Assembly (NCBI GenBank): GCA_023408815.1
Contig: JAEYJO010000002.1
Span: forward strand, 1-62,978
Reading direction: 5' to 3'
DNA: 62,978 nt
Source of the DNA: Bacillota bacterium
Lineage (GTDB): Bacteria > Bacillota > Clostridia > Lachnospirales > Lachnospiraceae
Shown here: positions 15,506 to 23,054 of the stretch, piece by piece
Numbering within the stretch: position 1 is the stretch's first letter
Layout: every line of letters starts with the position of its first letter
The notes under the pieces: model-generated
Database searches by the model: none
Seen by the model: the letters and a program-made list of their open reading frames with translations, nothing else
Told to the model about the DNA's origin: nothing
Made by a program: the position numbers and the translations under genes

Positions 15506-17434
15506 ATGTATACAATCGACAGCACGACAATCGGCAGACCGTATCCGTTAGGCGTGACAATAGAGCACAATCATACTTATTTTTCGGTGGTTATGAAGAA
15601 AGGGAAGGATTGCGGCATCATATTATATGATAGGAAGACGAAGGAATTGAGCAGGCATCCTTTTGATGAGCGGGGGAAGTTCGGCTCCATTTTCAGCATG
15701 GGAATCGAGAATCTCGATATCGAAAGATATGAATATAATTTCTATGACGGAGAGTATGTTTTTACGGATCCCTATGCGAAAGTAATTTATGGGCATGAGA
15801 AATGGGGAAAGTACAGCGATCATATAAGAGGTGGTTTTCTTTTCGGAGCCTACGACTGGGAGGGCGATAAGTCCTTAAAATATCCATATGAAAGTAGTAT
15901 TTTGTACTGTCTCAATGTAAGGGCCTTTACAAAACATAGATCCTCGGGAATAGCTCATAAGGGAACCTATCGGGGAATCATAGAGAAAATCCCCCATTTA
16001 AAAGAACTTGGCATTACAGCGGTGGAGTTGATGCCCGCCTATGAGTTCGACGAGACGGAAAGCCGGAGACTTCCTCCCGCAGAGGCGTCCATGGAGGAGA
16101 TGGTAAAGAATAAATTCACCCCGCCGCAGGAGAATGAGAAGAAGGAAAAGTACAATTGCTGGGGATATATAGAGGGATTTTATTTTGCGCCTAAGGCTGC
16201 CTTCAGTTCCAATGAGAATGCGGTTTCGGAGTTTAAGGATATGGTAAAGGAGCTGCATAGGAACGGTATTGAGGTAATCATGCAATTTTATTTTCCGGAT
16301 TCGGTCAATCAGGGCATGATGTTAGAGGCATTAAGATACTGGGTGCTGGAATATCACATTGACGGTATTCATTTAAAAGGAGAAAAGCTTCCGGCACGCG
16401 CTGTCGCCTCGGATCCGCTCTTTACGGAAACTAAATTATTCTATGACCATTTTCCTTATGAAGATATATATGGAGAGGAAGAAGTACCGGACTTCCGCAA
16501 TCTGGCCTCCTATAATGATGATTATATGTATACGGCCCGCCGTTTTGTAAAGGGCGACGACAATATGCTGGGATGTTTTCTGGAATTACAGCATAAAAAT
16601 CCTGCCCGCCATGGTGTGATAAATTATGTTACTAATTATTATGGTTTTACATTATCGGATATGGTCTCCTACGAAAAGAAACATAACGAAGAAAATGGGG
16701 AGGGGGGCAGAGACGGCAATGACAACAACTATACATGGAACTGCGGAACGGAAGGTACGACGAGGAAAAAGGACATACTTAAGCTAAGGGAAAGGCAGAT
16801 GAAAAACGTACTCATCATGCTCTTTACTTCTCAGGGAACGCCTCTCATATACAGTGGTGATGAATTCGGAAATACCCGGTATGGAAATAATAACCCTTAT
16901 TGTCAGGACAACGAGACCGGCTTTGTGAAATGGAACAGTACCAGTTCCGGGCAGAGTATTTTTTCCTGTATGAAGGACTTGATTTCCCTTAAGAAGGAGC
17001 ATCCGGTGTTTAGAAATGAACAGGAACCCAAGCTTCTTGATTATATCGGCTGCGGTTATCCTGATGTTTCTTATCATGGAGAGGAGGCGTGGCGTCCCGA
17101 GCTTAGTGGCTACAGCCGTTACGCCGGAATCATGTACTGTGGCTGTTACGGTAAATTAAATAAGAAAGAGGACGACAATTTCTTTTATATCGCATATAAT
17201 ATGCACTGGCTCCCTCACGATTTCGCCCTTCCCAAGCTTCCCAAGGGCATGGAATGGCAATTGCTTGCAGATACGGGAAAGGATAGCGAGGATATGTTTA
17301 TATCAGAGTCTTTAGCCGAAGCGGAGGAACAGCCCAGGGCCACGGTGAAGTCCCGCACGGTTCATATTTATATTTCAAAACAGAAGAAAGGACAGAAGCC
17401 TGGAAAAAGGCAATATGTGAGGACTGCATTTTAA
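15506..17434 (+). CDS. GH13 GlgX/isoamylase-like protein lacking catalytic residues
   Basis: A 642-residue protein clearly related to glycogen-debranching GH13 enzymes: an N-terminal beta-sandwich (residues 1-100), a TIM barrel with KNKFTPPQ and NCWGYIEGFYFAP, then GFTLSDMVSYEKKHNEENGE and GDEFGNTRYGNNNPYCQDN, as in GlgX. The catalytic regions are changed. The nucleophile region GFRFD is GIHLK (Lys291), the acid/base region AEPWD reads YDHFP (Asp314), and the HD of region IV is YY (Tyr378-379). Region I DxxxNH reads QFYFPD. It should not hydrolyse glucans by the GH13 mechanism and may bind them instead. The ATG at 15506 follows GGAGGAG. It lies 33 bases before the DUF5662 gene. Confidence 0.88.
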   Translation: MYTIDSTTIGRPYPLGVTIEHNHTYFSVVMKKGKDCGIILYDRKTKELSRHPFDERGKFGSIFSMGIENLDIERYEYNFYDGEYVFTDPYAKVIYGHEKWGKYSDHIRGGFLFGAYDWEGDKSLKYPYESSILYCLNVRAFTKHRSSGIAHKGTYRGIIEKIPHLKELGITAVELMPAYEFDETESRRLPPAEASMEEMVKNKFTPPQENEKKEKYNCWGYIEGFYFAPKAAFSSNENAVSEFKDMVKELHRNGIEVIMQFYFPDSVNQGMMLEALRYWVLEYHIDGIHLKGEKLPARAVASDPLFTETKLFYDHFPYEDIYGEEEVPDFRNLASYNDDYMYTARRFVKGDDNMLGCFLELQHKNPARHGVINYVTNYYGFTLSDMVSYEKKHNEENGEGGRDGNDNNYTWNCGTEGTTRKKDILKLRERQMKNVLIMLFTSQGTPLIYSGDEFGNTRYGNNNPYCQDNETGFVKWNSTSSGQSIFSCMKDLISLKKEHPVFRNEQEPKLLDYIGCGYPDVSYHGEEAWRPELSGYSRYAGIMYCGCYGKLNKKEDDNFFYIAYNMHWLPHDFALPKLPKGMEWQLLADTGKDSEDMFISESLAEAEEQPRATVKSRTVHIYISKQKKGQKPGKRQYVRTAF

Positions 17435-17467
17435 TCCGGCACAAACGGTCTTTGGTAGGTGAACAAT

Positions 17468-18043
17468 ATGAAAATCTGGAAGCATTTTAAAACGATAACT
17501 TATCATAAATATCTCGTGTTGAAAGGCTGCTTTAAGGTGGGACTCTATTGGCAGGGATTAACGCACGATTTGTCCAAATACAGCCCCACGGAATTCCTAG
17601 TTGGTGCGAAGTACTATCAGGGGGACAGAAGTCCGAACAACGCGGAGAGAGAAGACATTGGCTATTCCAGCGCATGGCTGCACCATAAGGGAAGGAACAA
17701 GCATCATTACGAGTACTGGCTGGATTACAGTACAAAGAATATTCCCGGAGGGATGGCTCCGGCGCCCATGCCGGAACGCTATATTGTGGAAATGCTCATG
17801 GACCGCATAGCGGCATGCAAGGTGTACCGAAAGGGAAATTATACGGACATGGCCCCTTTGGAATATTATCTTTCAGGCAAAGATCCCGCTCCCCTTCATG
17901 AGAAGACGAAGGAGCTGCTGGAAAGGCTTTTGCATATGCTGGCGAAAGAAGGAGAAAAGAAGACCTTCTCTTATATAAAAAAAGAGGTGCTGAAAAAGCG
18001 CGGACATATGTCGCAGGCGGAATCGCAGCAAAAAAGTGGATAA
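17468..18043 (+). CDS. DUF5662 family protein
   Basis: A 191-residue protein with His-rich motifs typical of DUF5662: LTHDLSKYSPTEF near residues 34-46 and WLHHKGRNKHHYEYW near 73-87. The HD and HH pairs suggest a metal site of an HD-domain-like hydrolase, but no activity is established for the family. A DRIAACKVY helix and a TKELLERLL helix follow, and the tail is Lys-rich. ATG at 17468 is preferred over a GTG three codons upstream since the ribosome site (AGGTGA) fits it. It closely follows the GH13-like gene, so the two are probably one transcript. Confidence 0.8.
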   Translation: MKIWKHFKTITYHKYLVLKGCFKVGLYWQGLTHDLSKYSPTEFLVGAKYYQGDRSPNNAEREDIGYSSAWLHHKGRNKHHYEYWLDYSTKNIPGGMAPAPMPERYIVEMLMDRIAACKVYRKGNYTDMAPLEYYLSGKDPAPLHEKTKELLERLLHMLAKEGEKKTFSYIKKEVLKKRGHMSQAESQQKSG

Positions 18044-18107
18044 GAAATAAGTAACCCTTTATGAGATGTCACATAAGATAAAGCATACTATAAAGGAGTT
18101 GAAAAAT

Positions 18108-18434
18108 ATGAATTGTCTTATTTTGTTAATTTTACTTTTATGCTGCGGCAATAACGATATAGGCTGGGGGAACAATTCGGGCTGCGGTAACGATACAGGC
18201 TGCGGCAATAATTCAGGCTGGGGTGACAACTCAGGCTGTCGAAATAACAATACATGCGGATGCAGTACTCCGGATAACAATCAAGGAACCGGTGGACGCA
18301 GCCGGGGACCTGAACAAAGATATGACGGCAGACAAATGATGAATGAATCTTATGTCGATGACGGGCGCAGAGATAGAGACAGAGGTTTTAATTCGTTTCC
18401 TTCACCGGGAAATACATGTGGATGTGAAGAATAA
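18108..18434 (+). CDS. small Cys/Gly/Asn-repeat protein, unknown function
   Basis: A 108-residue protein with a short hydrophobic start (MNCLILLILLLCC), then a low-complexity stretch of about 5 six-residue units of the form G-(C/W)-G-(N/D)-(N/D)-(S/T), a Cys-rich CGCST piece, and a hydrophilic Arg/Asp-rich C-terminal half ending in TCGCEE. It contains about 11 cysteines, which would suit metal binding or disulfide cross-linking. Similar short Cys/Gly-rich proteins occur in spore coats, but I recognise no named family. ATG at 18108 is chosen for the AAAGGAG ribosome site; a terminator follows, so it is likely monocistronic. Confidence 0.7.
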   Translation: MNCLILLILLLCCGNNDIGWGNNSGCGNDTGCGNNSGWGDNSGCRNNNTCGCSTPDNNQGTGGRSRGPEQRYDGRQMMNESYVDDGRRDRDRGFNSFPSPGNTCGCEE

Positions 18435-18456
18435 TTTTGTGCAATAATTTTAGAAT

Positions 18457-18487
18457 AAAAATCCGGGGCGGTGTCCCGGATTTTTTT
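18457..18487 (+). terminator. terminator of the Cys/Gly/Asn-repeat gene
   Basis: AAAAATCCGGG at 18457-18467 pairs perfectly with CCCGGATTTTT at 18475-18485, ending in a T run. Confidence 0.92.
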
Positions 18488-18548
18488 ATGTGAATTACAT
18501 ATGTTTGTTGTGAAAGCGGTATAAATGCGGAAAAAGCTGTCCCGAAAC

Positions 18549-18577
18549 TTGTCAATAAAGAAGAGTGGTTGTAAAAT
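18549..18577 (+). promoter_or_regulatory. sigma-A type promoter of the two-component system
   Basis: TTGTCA at 18549 and TAAAAT at 18572 with a 17-base spacer, about 38 bases before the response-regulator start. Confidence 0.6.
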
Positions 18578-18615
18578 ATTACCAGTAAATGGAAATAGGA
18601 TGGCGTGGGATGCTA

Positions 18616-19314
18616 ATGATAAAAGTGGGTATTTGCGATGATGAAAAATTGATAACGGAGAGACTGGAACGAATGATCGGAGAATGCTTGCAGGAAATGG
18701 AGCAGGACTACGAAATATATACGTTTCTGTCCGGAATCGGGCTGCTTGAAAAAGTACAAGAGCTGGATGCGGTTTTCCTGGATGTTATCATGCCGGTTTT
18801 GAATGGTTATGAAACCGGAAAGCAGATAAACAAGCTCAATCCGGGCTGCCGTATCATTATGGCGACGGGAGAAACCGAGCATTTCGAGGAAGCCTTTAAG
18901 ATAAATGCGGTTTGGTACTTGCGGAAGCCTTTCCATAAGGAGGGGATCGTGGAGGCTTTGGCGAGGGTAATTAATTTATCCTTGGGGATGAACAGTGTCG
19001 AGGTGTATAAGGAGCGGAACAAGTACCAGATTCTTCAAAGGAATATAAAATACATACGGGCGTATAACAGCTATACGGAGTATTTTGCGGGAAACGAAAT
19101 ATTCAGAAAAGAAGTATCCCTAAAGGGAGCAGAAAATGAACTGGATATGCGCTTGTTTTTTAGGATCGATAAAAAATATATCGTAAATATCCTTTGGATA
19201 GATAAATATAAAGATGAAAAAATATGGATAGACGGAAATGAATTTATACTTTCGCGAAGGAGAAAGAGCAGCTTTTATAAAGCATATTTGCTGTATCAAG
19301 CGGAATATACGTGA
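18616..19314 (+). CDS. LytTR-family response regulator
   Basis: A 232-residue regulator of the AgrA/LytR class. The receiver domain shows the acidic pair ICDDEK (residues 5-10), the phospho-acceptor Asp in VFLDVIMPVLNG, the Thr/Ser switch region MATGE and the Lys in LRKPFHKEG. The C-terminal LytTR DNA-binding domain begins near residue 135 (KYQILQRNIKYIRAYNSYTEY) and ends in RRRKSSFYKAYL. The start at 18616 is likely but its ribosome site is weak; an ATG two codons upstream is possible. The gene ends two bases into a GTG that could open the sensor kinase, so the genes are coupled. It probably controls the downstream peptide gene. Confidence 0.9.
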   Translation: MIKVGICDDEKLITERLERMIGECLQEMEQDYEIYTFLSGIGLLEKVQELDAVFLDVIMPVLNGYETGKQINKLNPGCRIIMATGETEHFEEAFKINAVWYLRKPFHKEGIVEALARVINLSLGMNSVEVYKERNKYQILQRNIKYIRAYNSYTEYFAGNEIFRKEVSLKGAENELDMRLFFRIDKKYIVNILWIDKYKDEKIWIDGNEFILSRRRKSSFYKAYLLYQAEYT

Positions 19315-19325
19315 GGATAGATGAA

Positions 19326-20645
19326 ATGAAAATATTTTGCCTGCTGTTGATTATTTTTATTACGGAGCTGCTTAAGTATGGAATATGGTTCTGCGGAATT
19401 TATTCTTTGAAAATAAAGCGCCTTTGGATAGGAGCGGCGGCGGTAATAGGCTTTGCGGTGTCCGTATTGCTTGGGGTTGTGGATGAGAATACATTGCTTT
19501 TATGGTGGAGTACTCTTTCTATCATAGTATATATATTTGTTTTGGACTGTGATAAAGGAGAGAAGGCACTGAATATTTTCAGAGCCGGATTTCTAATAAT
19601 ATGTATGGGGGAAATAGTCGGAGGAATCATTTCGCCTTTTTCAGCAGGGCAAAAGATTCCCTTTGCCGAAGAAAAAATTATATATTTAATTAATAATAGT
19701 ATAGTAATCGTGTTAATAAGCATAGCCGCTGTAATAAAGAAAAAAGTAAAATTACCTAATAATGAAAAATGGAAAAAAATTTATAAGTTTATAATATATG
19801 TTTCCGTTTTTGTAATGGGGATGGCTATTTTTCTGACTATTGCCGGATTTCAAACTATCTCCAGATATACTCCCAATGAAAAGATTATATTGTTTTCAAA
19901 GGTTATATCGATTATTTCTTTTGTAAGTGTTGCATGCCTTATTTTGATTATGATTTATATTGATAATGAAAATAAAACGATAAAGAAGTACCTGGAAACG
20001 GATGCTTTGCTTTTAGAAACGCAAAGAAACTTGTATAAGGCTATGTTGGCCAAAAACGAGGAGACAAGACGATTCCGTCACGATATACAGAGTCATCTTA
20101 TATGCCTGAACGAATTAGCTCATCGCGGAGATGTTTCCAAAGTAAAGGATTATGTATCGGGAATGGAAGGCCAGCTTCTTGAAATTAAGAACATAACTTA
20201 TTCGGTTGGAAATGATGTTATTGACGCAGTACTTAATTATTATATTTCCTCGCTTGATAAAGAGGTTAAGGTCGACGTAAATGGCAAATGTCCCGATAAT
20301 ATAAGAATAAATAGGGTAGAGCTTTGTACCATCGTGTCAAATCTTACTCAGAATGCGGTTGAGGCGTTGAATAAAACGAAATACGATGAGCGATATTTGA
20401 AAATAATTGTTACCAATAACAACAATTATATGAAGTTTGAGGTAATAAACAGTGCGCCGGAGGCAGATAAAAAAGAAACATTAGTAAATGGGTTAATGGC
20501 CACTACGAAAGCAGATAAGGAAAATCATGGTATCGGAATGAGAAACGTGAAAGAAACTGTGGAAAAGAATGGGGGAGACTTTAGAATAAACGTTGGGAAT
20601 GGTGAGTTTGTGGTAAAAGTAACGATACCATATGGCGATAAATAG
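19326..20645 (+). CDS. GHKL-type sensor histidine kinase (AgrC/BlpH-like)
   Basis: A 439-residue kinase. Residues 1 to about 210 hold six hydrophobic helices with no other sensor domain, as in quorum-sensing receptors AgrC and BlpH. Next come a dimerisation helix with the phosphorylated His in RRFRHDIQSHL, an N box in SNLTQNAVEAL, and a G box in GIGMRNVKETVEKNGG, making the GHKL ATPase. The conventional DxGxG motif is not present, as usual for this class. The start is placed at the ATG at 19326 with GAGGAT upstream; a GTG at 19311 overlaps the previous stop. It pairs with the response regulator before it. Confidence 0.92.
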   Translation: MKIFCLLLIIFITELLKYGIWFCGIYSLKIKRLWIGAAAVIGFAVSVLLGVVDENTLLLWWSTLSIIVYIFVLDCDKGEKALNIFRAGFLIICMGEIVGGIISPFSAGQKIPFAEEKIIYLINNSIVIVLISIAAVIKKKVKLPNNEKWKKIYKFIIYVSVFVMGMAIFLTIAGFQTISRYTPNEKIILFSKVISIISFVSVACLILIMIYIDNENKTIKKYLETDALLLETQRNLYKAMLAKNEETRRFRHDIQSHLICLNELAHRGDVSKVKDYVSGMEGQLLEIKNITYSVGNDVIDAVLNYYISSLDKEVKVDVNGKCPDNIRINRVELCTIVSNLTQNAVEALNKTKYDERYLKIIVTNNNNYMKFEVINSAPEADKKETLVNGLMATTKADKENHGIGMRNVKETVEKNGGDFRINVGNGEFVVKVTIPYGDK

Positions 20646-20705
20646 AGTACCTGATGAAAAGATTGATAAAGCGTTTAATAAATGTACCGATAGTGTAGTT
20701 ATGTA

Positions 20706-20748
20706 ACCGTTAAACGAGAAATGGTTGAAAACGTCATACCTATATGAT
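20706..20748 (+). promoter_or_regulatory. candidate LytTR-controlled promoter of the peptide gene
   Basis: A TATGAT -10 box at 20743 has no matching -35, as in activator-dependent promoters. Two imperfect LytTR-type half sites lie upstream, ACCGTTAAA at 20706 and AACGTCATA at 20730, 24 bases apart (the usual period is about 21). An alternative reading is TTGAAA at 20725 with TATTTT at 20748, but its transcript would start almost on the ribosome site. Confidence 0.35.
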
Positions 20749-20776
20749 ATTTTGTTGAAAAAGGAGGTATGATGCG

Positions 20777-20839
20777 ATGTATACAGTATTGAGTGTGTTC
20801 GGCAACTTTTGGAATTGGTTATTGGGTGGGGGTAATTAA
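20777..20839 (+). CDS. 20-residue aromatic peptide downstream of the kinase
   Basis: An ATG at 20777, nine bases after a consensus AAGGAGG ribosome site at 20761-20767, opens MYTVLSVFGNFWNWLLGGGN and stops at TAA. The ribosome site is stronger than those of many neighbours, which argues for real translation. The peptide is hydrophobic with two Trp and two Phe and has no Cys, no charged tail and no internal double-Gly leader cleavage site, so it is neither AgrD-like nor a classic ComC-like pheromone. Position after a LytTR/GHKL pair suggests a signal, target or membrane peptide. A second frame from ATG 20769 would give only seven residues. Confidence 0.55.
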   Translation: MYTVLSVFGNFWNWLLGGGN

Positions 20840-21272
20840 TTTATATTTTTGACAGTATGGAAGCATTTGAAAAGCGATTCGCTTTGCTGTCAAAGTATAA
20901 GAGCTTGGAGTATTTTACTGGAATGGGACCGAAAGAGAGCTTTCCAACGTTTTCTATTTTCGTCGATATATGTTCCTTTGAGAGATGCAGACATCATTGA
21001 GAGGGCAAAAGGGGAATTATATATATGTATTATCGAGTGGATCGATATCGACGAAAAGTCCGGTTCCAGTGAAGTGGACAAGCTTTTTTTGAATCACTGT
21101 CTGCGGTGTCCGATGGGGCACATGCAGGCGGTGTTTTTTGTATCCAGATTTTCAGGTTTATCAATCTCATAAAATCTACGGTTCATCCGCCCTCGCCTTG
21201 ACGAAATGGAGTACCAATGCTAAACTTATTACATTCTAAAATGTTACATTTTAAAATTTGGAGGCAATCATC
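20840..21272. other. gene-poor region with possible frameshifted remnant
   Basis: No intact gene. A frame from an ATG at 20858 reads MEAFEKRFALLSKYKSLEYF and continues to about 20999, where it stops; another frame through 21000-21172 reads protein-like sequence (ELYICIIEWIDIDEK). Together they could be one gene broken by a frameshift, but neither has a ribosome site. A short stem (AAAGCG/CGCTTT at 20871-20885) lies just after the peptide gene without a T run. Bases 21173-21272 hold the trpS leader with no T-box motif. Confidence 0.3.
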
Positions 21273-22277
21273 ATGATAGACGGCAAAAAGATACTTTTCA
21301 GCGGAATGCAGGCGACGGGGACCTTGACTCTCGGCAACTATTTAGGAGCTCTTAAAAACTGGGTAACCTTGAGCGACGAGTACGAATGCTTTTATTCCGT
21401 TGTAGACTTACATTCCATAACGGTCAGACAAGATCCTGCGGAGCTTAGAAAAAGGGCGAGAAATCTATTGACCTTATATATTTCGGCAGGTCTCGATCCT
21501 AAGAAAAACTGTATTTATTATCAGTCACATGTGTCGGGTCATGCAGAGCTTTCGTGGATATTAAACTGCTTTACCTATATGGGTGAACTTAACCGCATGA
21601 CACAGTTTAAGGATAAATCGTCCAAGCATGCGGACAACATCAACGCCGGACTTTTCACCTATCCGGTTCTCATGGCGGCAGATATTCTCTTATATCAGGC
21701 TGACGTAGTTCCCGTAGGTAAAGACCAGCTTCAACATTTAGAGATTACGAGAGATATCGCTCAACGATTTAACTCCATATACGGCGATGTGTTTACGGTA
21801 CCGGAGCCCTATATCGGAAAAGCTGGAGCGAAGATCATGAGTTTACAGGACCCGGAAAAAAAGATGTCGAAGTCGGATGAAAATCCCAATGCGAGCATTT
21901 ATCTTATGGATGATCCGGATACGATTATCCGCAAGTTCAAGCGGGCTGTGACGGATTCCGAGGGGGCGGTGAGGTACCGTGAGGAACAGCCAGGCATTAA
22001 GAACCTGATTGATATTTACTGCTCCTGCACCGGAAAAACCCCTGAGGAGACGGAACGGGAGTTCGACGGGAAAGGATATGGCGATTTCAAGCTTGCGGTA
22101 GGAGAATCGGTAGTGGACGTGTTAAAGCCCGTTCAGGATCGATTTGCAGAGCTGATTCAGGATAAATCCTATATCGACGGAGTTATAAAAGAAAATGCGG
22201 ATAAGGCCGGCTATTATTCGGCGAAGACCTTGCGAAAGGTTCAGAAGAAGGTTGGTTTTCCTGAGAGAATAAAATAA
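21273..22277 (+). CDS. trpS: tryptophan-tRNA ligase
   Basis: A 334-residue class I synthetase. The HIGH-like motif is in GTLTLGNYLGAL near residues 14-25, and the KMSKS loop is KMSKSDENP near 197-205. The length is usual for bacterial TrpRS. ATG at 21273 is selected because TGGAGG lies eight bases upstream, in preference to a TTG five codons earlier. Many clostridial trpS genes are controlled by a T-box; none of the T-box landmarks is visible in the short leader here. Confidence 0.96.
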   Translation: MIDGKKILFSGMQATGTLTLGNYLGALKNWVTLSDEYECFYSVVDLHSITVRQDPAELRKRARNLLTLYISAGLDPKKNCIYYQSHVSGHAELSWILNCFTYMGELNRMTQFKDKSSKHADNINAGLFTYPVLMAADILLYQADVVPVGKDQLQHLEITRDIAQRFNSIYGDVFTVPEPYIGKAGAKIMSLQDPEKKMSKSDENPNASIYLMDDPDTIIRKFKRAVTDSEGAVRYREEQPGIKNLIDIYCSCTGKTPEETEREFDGKGYGDFKLAVGESVVDVLKPVQDRFAELIQDKSYIDGVIKENADKAGYYSAKTLRKVQKKVGFPERIK

Positions 22278-22296
22278 AGTTAAATGAAAAGCGAAA

Positions 22297-23043
22297 ATGA
22301 ATGAAAAACGTTTTGAAGAGGCTAAAAACAAAATTATAGGTATACAGAGAAATCGAGAGGGAATCGGCACCCTGCAGGAAAAGACCGTGCATGCGGTGCT
22401 TAAGAATTATTATGCGCCGGATGTGGAGATGCATGAGGTTTCTCTTTGCAATTATGTGGCGGATATTTATACGGGAAATGAAATCATCGAAATTCAAAAC
22501 GGAAATTTTTATAAAATCCGCACGAAACTGGAGGTATTTCTTGAAGAGTATCCGGTTACTGTGGTTTATCCCATTCCCCATACGAAATGGCTCATATGGA
22601 TTGATGAAACTACAGGGGAGCTTTCCAGAAAGAGAAAAAGCCCGGCGACGGGAAGTGCATACCTCGCTTTCAAAGAGTTATATAGAATTAAGCCATATCT
22701 GAAAAATGCGAATTTGAAATTTTGCTTTCCGTTAATGGATGTGGAGGAATACCGGTTATTAAACGGGTGGAGCAAGGATAAGAAAAAGGGATCCTGCCGC
22801 TATGACAGAATTCCGGTGGCTCTTTTCGATGAAGTGGTTATCGAAAGGCGGGAGGACTACCTTCAGTTTCTTCCTTATGAGCTTCCAGAGAAGTTCACCT
22901 CGGCCGATTTGGCAAAAAGCGCGAAGATTCCATCACAGATGGCCAATCTCGTCTTGAATATCCTTCATTTCATGGAGGTGGTGGAGCGGATTGGCAAAAG
23001 AAGTCGCTCCTATTTATATAGGATTGCAGAGGGCTTGGGCTAA
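22297..23043 (+). CDS. hypothetical protein with possible PD-(D/E)XK nuclease fold
   Basis: A 248-residue protein I do not recognise by name. The N-terminal half carries IGTLQEKTVHAVLKNYY, then VADIYTGNEIIEIQNGNF (about residues 59-76), then TVVYPI. An Asp followed about ten residues later by E-x-Q, with a helix containing Glu before it, resembles the PD-(D/E)XK nuclease core, with Gln in place of the usual Lys. The C-terminal 60 residues (FTSADLAKSAKI, VLNILHFMEVVERIGKRSRSYLYR) look like a winged helix. It follows trpS by 19 bases and ends where a decayed kinase gene begins. Confidence 0.6.
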   Translation: MNEKRFEEAKNKIIGIQRNREGIGTLQEKTVHAVLKNYYAPDVEMHEVSLCNYVADIYTGNEIIEIQNGNFYKIRTKLEVFLEEYPVTVVYPIPHTKWLIWIDETTGELSRKRKSPATGSAYLAFKELYRIKPYLKNANLKFCFPLMDVEEYRLLNGWSKDKKKGSCRYDRIPVALFDEVVIERREDYLQFLPYELPEKFTSADLAKSAKIPSQMANLVLNILHFMEVVERIGKRSRSYLYRIAEGLG

Positions 23044-23054
23044 AGAGGAAAAAG

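Noticed and set aside
20777..20839. Peptide considered as AgrD or a double-glycine pheromone
   Set aside because: There is no Cys for a thiolactone, no acidic tail, no AgrB gene, and the only Gly-Gly is at the C-terminus with one or two residues after it.
21173..21272. T-box riboswitch before trpS
   Set aside because: The leader is about 100 bases at most, and neither the antiterminator core nor a specifier loop or terminator is visible.
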